From Bacteroidota bacterium (lineage in GTDB: Bacteria > Bacteroidota > Ignavibacteria > UBA10030 > BY39): a stretch of 5,668 nt of DNA. The notes beneath the pieces are model-generated. The model was not told the DNA's origin. It worked only from the letters and a program-made list of their open reading frames with translations, and made no database searches. The stretch is taken from contig JAHJRJ010000203.1 in assembly GCA_018830765.1 (NCBI GenBank), forward strand, positions 1-5,668. The letters are read 5' to 3'. The translations under genes and the position numbers were made by a program. Shown here piece after piece: positions 4,716 through 5,668 of this stretch; position 1 is the first letter of the stretch, and each line of letters starts with the position of its first letter.

Positions 4716-5668
4716 ATGAAAGTATTAAAATTACCCAAAACCAATTTTAATGCGTTTATTGAAGGGCTAAAAAAATACGGCGAGGTTCACGTCCCGGTTA
4801 AAAAGAGTCAAAAGTCATACGTTTTTACTCCGATGAATGATCCTTCTGAAATTGCATTGGAATATTTAAGGACTGTAGTTCCACCTAAAAAATATTTTTT
4901 CAAGCCAAAAGAAAAACTGATTACCTTCGATCAGACAAAAGGTTTTTATGAAGTAATTGAGGATGCGAACAAGAAATTAGTTCTATTCGGTCTTCATCCG
5001 TGCGATATACACGGACTGAAAATATTAGACATCGTTTTCGGCACTAACTACGTCGATTCATACTATTTTACTCGACGCAAGAACGTTGTAATCGTCGGAT
5101 TAAGCTGCATACCTGACGATAAATGTTTCTGTCGTTCGATGGGAACCGATGCCACAGAAGACGGTTACGACCTATTCCTCTCTGAATTAAAATCATCATA
5201 TCTCGTTACTGTCGGTTCGAGTATCGGAGACGACATCACTAACGACCTTAATCTATTAATGACAAAAGTTACGAAGAAAGATACAACCGAATACCTTAAA
5301 GTTCGCAAAGATAGAAAAGAGAAATTTACGTTGCAGCTCGATACCTCCGACTTACCCTACATATTAGAGCTTCAGCGTGAGAGTGAGGTGTGGGAAGAGC
5401 TCGGTAAGAAGTGCCTATGTTGTGGAAGTTGCTCGATGGTTTGCCCGACCTGCTCCTGCTTCAACGTGTTTGATACTTTAAATTTAGATGCAAAATCCGG
5501 CGAAAGGATTAGGCAGTGGGACTCGTGCTTATTTAGAGATTATGCCGTTGTTGCAGGTGGACATAACTTTAGAGCTAAAAGGTCGGACCGAGTAAAGAAC
5601 CGCTATTACGACAAGCAACAAGGTTTCGTTTCACAGTATGGCAAACCCAGTTGCACCGGCTGCGGCAG
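4716..5668 (+). CDS. Iron-sulfur sulfhydrogenase beta / AsrA-like subunit (3' end outside window)
   Basis: The first 317 codons of a gene that runs off the window. It resembles the beta subunit of cytoplasmic group 3b [NiFe] (sulf)hydrogenases (HydB/HyhB) and the related anaerobic sulfite reductase subunit A, which relay electrons through [4Fe-4S] clusters between the catalytic subunits and an FAD/NAD(P)-binding partner. Seen: the block LFGLHPCDIHGL (90-101, Cys96); SCIPDDKCFCRSMG (130-143, Cys131, Cys137, Cys139); the cluster motif KCLCCGSCSMVCPTCSCF (232-249, Cys233, 236, 239 and 243 as likely first-cluster ligands, plus 235, 246 and 248); and the start of a second motif CTGCG (Cys313, Cys316) at the window edge. 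Pyrococcus HydB has roughly 370 residues, so most is present. ATG 4716 is the start because an in-frame TAA lies at 4686-4688; no strong ribosome-binding site precedes it. Hydrogenase gamma, delta and alpha genes would be expected downstream if it is HydB. Confidence 0.82.
   Translation, partial: MKVLKLPKTNFNAFIEGLKKYGEVHVPVKKSQKSYVFTPMNDPSEIALEYLRTVVPPKKYFFKPKEKLITFDQTKGFYEVIEDANKKLVLFGLHPCDIHGLKILDIVFGTNYVDSYYFTRRKNVVIVGLSCIPDDKCFCRSMGTDATEDGYDLFLSELKSSYLVTVGSSIGDDITNDLNLLMTKVTKKDTTEYLKVRKDRKEKFTLQLDTSDLPYILELQRESEVWEELGKKCLCCGSCSMVCPTCSCFNVFDTLNLDAKSGERIRQWDSCLFRDYAVVAGGHNFRAKRSDRVKNRYYDKQQGFVSQYGKPSCTGCG

Overview
The window is a piece of a low-to-moderate GC bacterial chromosome. The weak or absent Shine-Dalgarno sequences, the WCAPC thioredoxin, the PpiD-like chaperone plus outer-membrane-barrel pair, and the group 3b-type hydrogenase iron-sulfur subunit together suggest a Gram-negative member of the FCB group (Bacteroidota / Chlorobi / Ignavibacteria relatives). 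This placement is inferred from gene flavour only; no rRNA or other marker is present.

Left part (1-2812, all + strand): the C-terminal end of a periplasmic PpiC/PpiD-type peptidyl-prolyl isomerase, a 224-residue secreted protein that looks like an outer-membrane beta-barrel, then shikimate kinase (aroK) and 3-dehydroquinate synthase (aroB). The last three genes are packed almost without gaps (1 nt between the barrel gene and aroK, a 4-nt ATGA overlap between aroK and aroB), so this is very probably one transcript joining envelope biogenesis to the shikimate pathway.

Middle part (2813-3864): a convergent pair on the - strand, a two-helix DUF2892 membrane protein followed by a thioredoxin. 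Both are unusual at their 5' ends. Neither has an ATG, and the thioredoxin lacks its normal first beta strand while its remaining N-terminal coding sequence overlaps the DUF2892 gene in the -1 frame. Upstream lies about 450 nt without a credible gene. It holds a GC-rich palindromic repeat (3433-3495) and a cluster of short inverted repeats (3583-3804), several with three-base loops. This is the least explained part of the window.

Right part (3865-5668): a - strand class I SAM-dependent O-methyltransferase with the metal-binding residues of the COMT/CCoAOMT family, a 224-nt AT-rich divergent intergenic region with repeats and a small dyad, and a + strand gene cut by the window end. That gene encodes a cysteine-rich iron-sulfur protein of the sulfhydrogenase beta / AsrA type, probably the first gene of a group 3b [NiFe] hydrogenase operon. 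Most of the window is ordinary housekeeping; the points worth checking are the thioredoxin/DUF2892 junction, the palindromic intergenic region, and an altered conserved loop in AroB.
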